Shown: in pieces, positions 7,301 to 7,798 of the stretch
Numbering within the stretch: the stretch's first letter is position 1
Layout: the number at the start of each line of letters is the position of its first letter
DNA from: DASWIV01 sp036397475
Lineage (GTDB): Bacteria > JAJVIF01 > JAPKYR01
Direction of reading: 5' to 3'
Length of the DNA stretch: 7,798 bases
Assembly (NCBI GenBank): GCA_036397475.1
Contig: DASWIV010000219.1
Span: forward strand, 1 to 7,798
Notes under the pieces: model-generated
The model's database searches: none
Told to the model about the DNA's origin: nothing
Seen by the model: only the letters and a program-made list of their open reading frames with translations
Position numbers and translations under genes: made by a program

Positions 7301-7798
7301 ATCCCGTCCCTTTTCAAGAGCCTTGTAAATTGAAGTGAACTGGCCGGTACCCATCTCGTCCATGATTTCATACGCGTTATCGATCACCTGTCCCGCGAGA
7401 GATCCGGTGCGTTTTGCGCGTTTGAAACTTACCGCGGCAAGTGCGTACGCCACCGCTTCCTTGAACTCGACCATCGACGGGAACCGCATGGACGGGTCTT
7501 TATGCAGGGCCGTGATCAGAATTTCCTTTACGACAGTAGGGATCTGGCGGTAATAATCGATGTGCGGGGTCGCATCGACATAAACCTGCTGATACCGGAC
7601 CTTGCTTTCATCCGGGTCGTGAAAAACGGGGAATCCCGTAAGCATGTGGTATAAGACAATTCCCAGAGAGTACATATCCGCGGCGATTGTCAGTTCACCG
7701 ATTCTATGAACCTGCTCCGGTGACAAATACCTCGCGTCCTCCCACATTTTCCGCTCTTCATCCTCAACCATTTCCATCGCGCGACCGGTATACCAGTC
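4343..7798 (-). CDS. Tandem serine/threonine pseudokinase, PP2C-like pseudophosphatase and TPR scaffold (5' end outside window)
   Basis: The frame is open to the right edge, beginning mid-domain with DWYTGRA before the Met codon 7777-7775, so the true start is upstream. Numbering from that Met, 1144 residues are visible. (a) C-lobe of kinase domain 1, to about 115, with YLSPEQ (17-22). (b) Kinase-like domain 2, about 135-398: Gly loop GTGQF (143-147), Lys165 and an Asp279-Phe-Arg in place of DFG are kept, but HRD is HGE (258-260) and the catalytic-loop Asn is His265. (c) Kinase-like domain 3, about 417-686: the VAIK Lys is Trp460, HRD is FGR (550-552), the loop Asn is Ser557, DFG is TGL (571-573). 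(d) PP2C-like fold, about 705-942, with metal-binding Asp positions replaced. (e) Four TPRs, about 963-1095. (f) Basic tail ending GKVKKRK. There is no membrane helix, so it is probably cytoplasmic. Family membership is clear; a non-catalytic scaffold role is inferred. The intact or degenerate state of domain 1's N-lobe cannot be seen. Confidence 0.88.
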   Translation of the reverse strand, partial: DWYTGRAMEMVEDEERKMWEDARYLSPEQVHRIGELTIAADMYSLGIVLYHMLTGFPVFHDPDESKVRYQQVYVDATPHIDYYRQIPTVVKEILITALHKDPSMRFPSMVEFKEAVAYALAAVSFKRAKRTGSLAGQVIDNAYEIMDEMGTGQFTSIYKALEKGRDKFVTLKFYDEKLSREEGFVRAINKDLYTRAQLKHPHVVDFIAQGWHANQYYIVESYVPSSLSTILEDRGKLTSEMALRIIRKIVAILEYLNTKGVMTCHGELKPEHILINPAGDDVYIKDFRLPETNKFIHENFGVPPSAYPYMAPEILVDDPESPPDQRADIYSLGLLLYRLVAGETLFNGTPEEVMNAHLEDDAAPRIQDRYEIPLVFHDILIKSLEKNPGDRYQTFAELSEDIDHLLGGSNDQGINIQLIDQGTTIKGKFRLEERMADIGGEHGPSPGKDLVIYNATHVTTDTPVMVWFYRIPKTNQLDADWGERLKAYEDWEHPNILRILDHGRDKGAYFFVSELRHHTAADYVAEHGPMSESDAVKLGQNIADGLKFLKAQGVDYFGRISPESIFVVSSPKLRAKLTGLERDIFYDSSSKLNRAEYLSPEQVTGIGDLTTASDVYSWGLLLYYLVTGKDLIHGEPHQIAGLHVYHDPSSDLDTAPITKDLRRIIERALKKDFTSRYSSWNEVLEDLEDYHANVVARETEDVNLSFIPGSASYYSVMEVSDDLPEDEFPAEEVKTMYAMRYPLLSIGVRGSFAVASGVGPPADAARCANLALNEAEQVFSYSSLSRLDLLDDPGQLGVSAFQRANGVVNQEAFRLNKIGTIGAEMVVAYILKNRLYLARAGSGFAYMLRAGTIRTFLRSTREKSMIGKELTITPDMTERHMRTGDVLIIGSSELGRVLSEVEIRNCVTSTIDSQDAAERIITLASSRFKGTRATESKEGMSCVVVQFGEVMDTAKFSPGSFPAAPVIHHYVTKGSQLLEEGMVDKALTELTKALEIKPDSFSVNFQLAQAYRLKGQLELAIKHCRKSLDLFPGFADGHIRMGDILYERGNIDKSREEYEMAVAAAPNSPSVYNALGAYYFREALFTLAIRAFKRALEMDPLNEKAKNSLEVSQKRARSITGAMAETTSKVKHGIRRPFSQRGKSGKVKKRK
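5915..6010 (-). repeat. Kinase C-lobe segment, domain 3 copy of an internal duplication
   Basis: These 32 residues (590-621 of the scaffold, numbered from the Met codon at 7777), starting YLSPEQV and ending in TG, match residues 17-48 of domain 1 at 20 of 32 positions. The DNA is also visibly alike. Domain 2 has YMAPE and a different continuation here, so domains 1 and 3 are the closer pair. Confidence 0.6.
7634..7729 (-). repeat. Kinase C-lobe segment, domain 1 copy of an internal duplication
   Basis: Counterpart of the domain 3 segment at 6010-5915. Shared features are YLSPEQV, then IG-(E/D)-LT, A-x-D, YS-x-G, LY and a final TG. The region covers the APE motif and the following D-x-YS-x-G helix typical of Hanks-type kinases. 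Confidence 0.6.

Overview
The window looks like chromosomal DNA of a Gram-negative-type bacterium. One protein has the layout of a membrane-anchored periplasmic chaperone (PpiD/SurA type). The other two are signalling proteins of the large multidomain kind common in deltaproteobacteria and in uncultivated FCB-group or Zixibacteria-like lineages. That lineage guess rests on gene style only and is weak. All recognisable genes lie on the minus strand. I see no mobile element, CRISPR array, tRNA or rRNA.

Reading in the direction of transcription (right to left): (1) 7798-4343 is the 3' part of a very large gene that enters from beyond the right edge. Its product carries three serine/threonine-kinase-like domains, then a PP2C-like phosphatase domain, four TPR repeats and a basic tail, with no membrane segment. 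In the sequence visible here every one of these enzymatic domains has lost key catalytic residues, so the protein reads as a pseudokinase/pseudophosphatase scaffold. (2) A convincing intrinsic terminator (4315-4287) ends that transcript. (3) 4210-2750 encodes a soluble two-PAS histidine kinase with intact H, N, G1, F and G2 boxes and no response regulator beside it. (4) A near-consensus promoter (2724-2696) drives 2634-346, a PpiD/SurA-like membrane-anchored protein. Its parvulin domain is incomplete, and it has a 98-residue acidic linker without any Lys, Arg or His, then a Gln-rich coiled coil. (5) A hairpin terminator (304-283) closes that gene. (6) A strong promoter (237-210) then starts a minus-strand transcript running off the left edge, with a leader holding an AGGAGG ribosome-binding site, a seven-codon ORF and a hairpin.

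The genes therefore look like separate transcription units in tandem, not one operon: terminators or promoters separate each pair. The most unusual content is the multi-pseudoenzyme scaffold. The sequence suggests it binds partners (TPRs, dead kinase and phosphatase folds, basic tail) rather than phosphorylating them, although the first kinase domain is mostly outside the window. Any functional link between the scaffold and the adjacent orphan histidine kinase is inference from proximity only.
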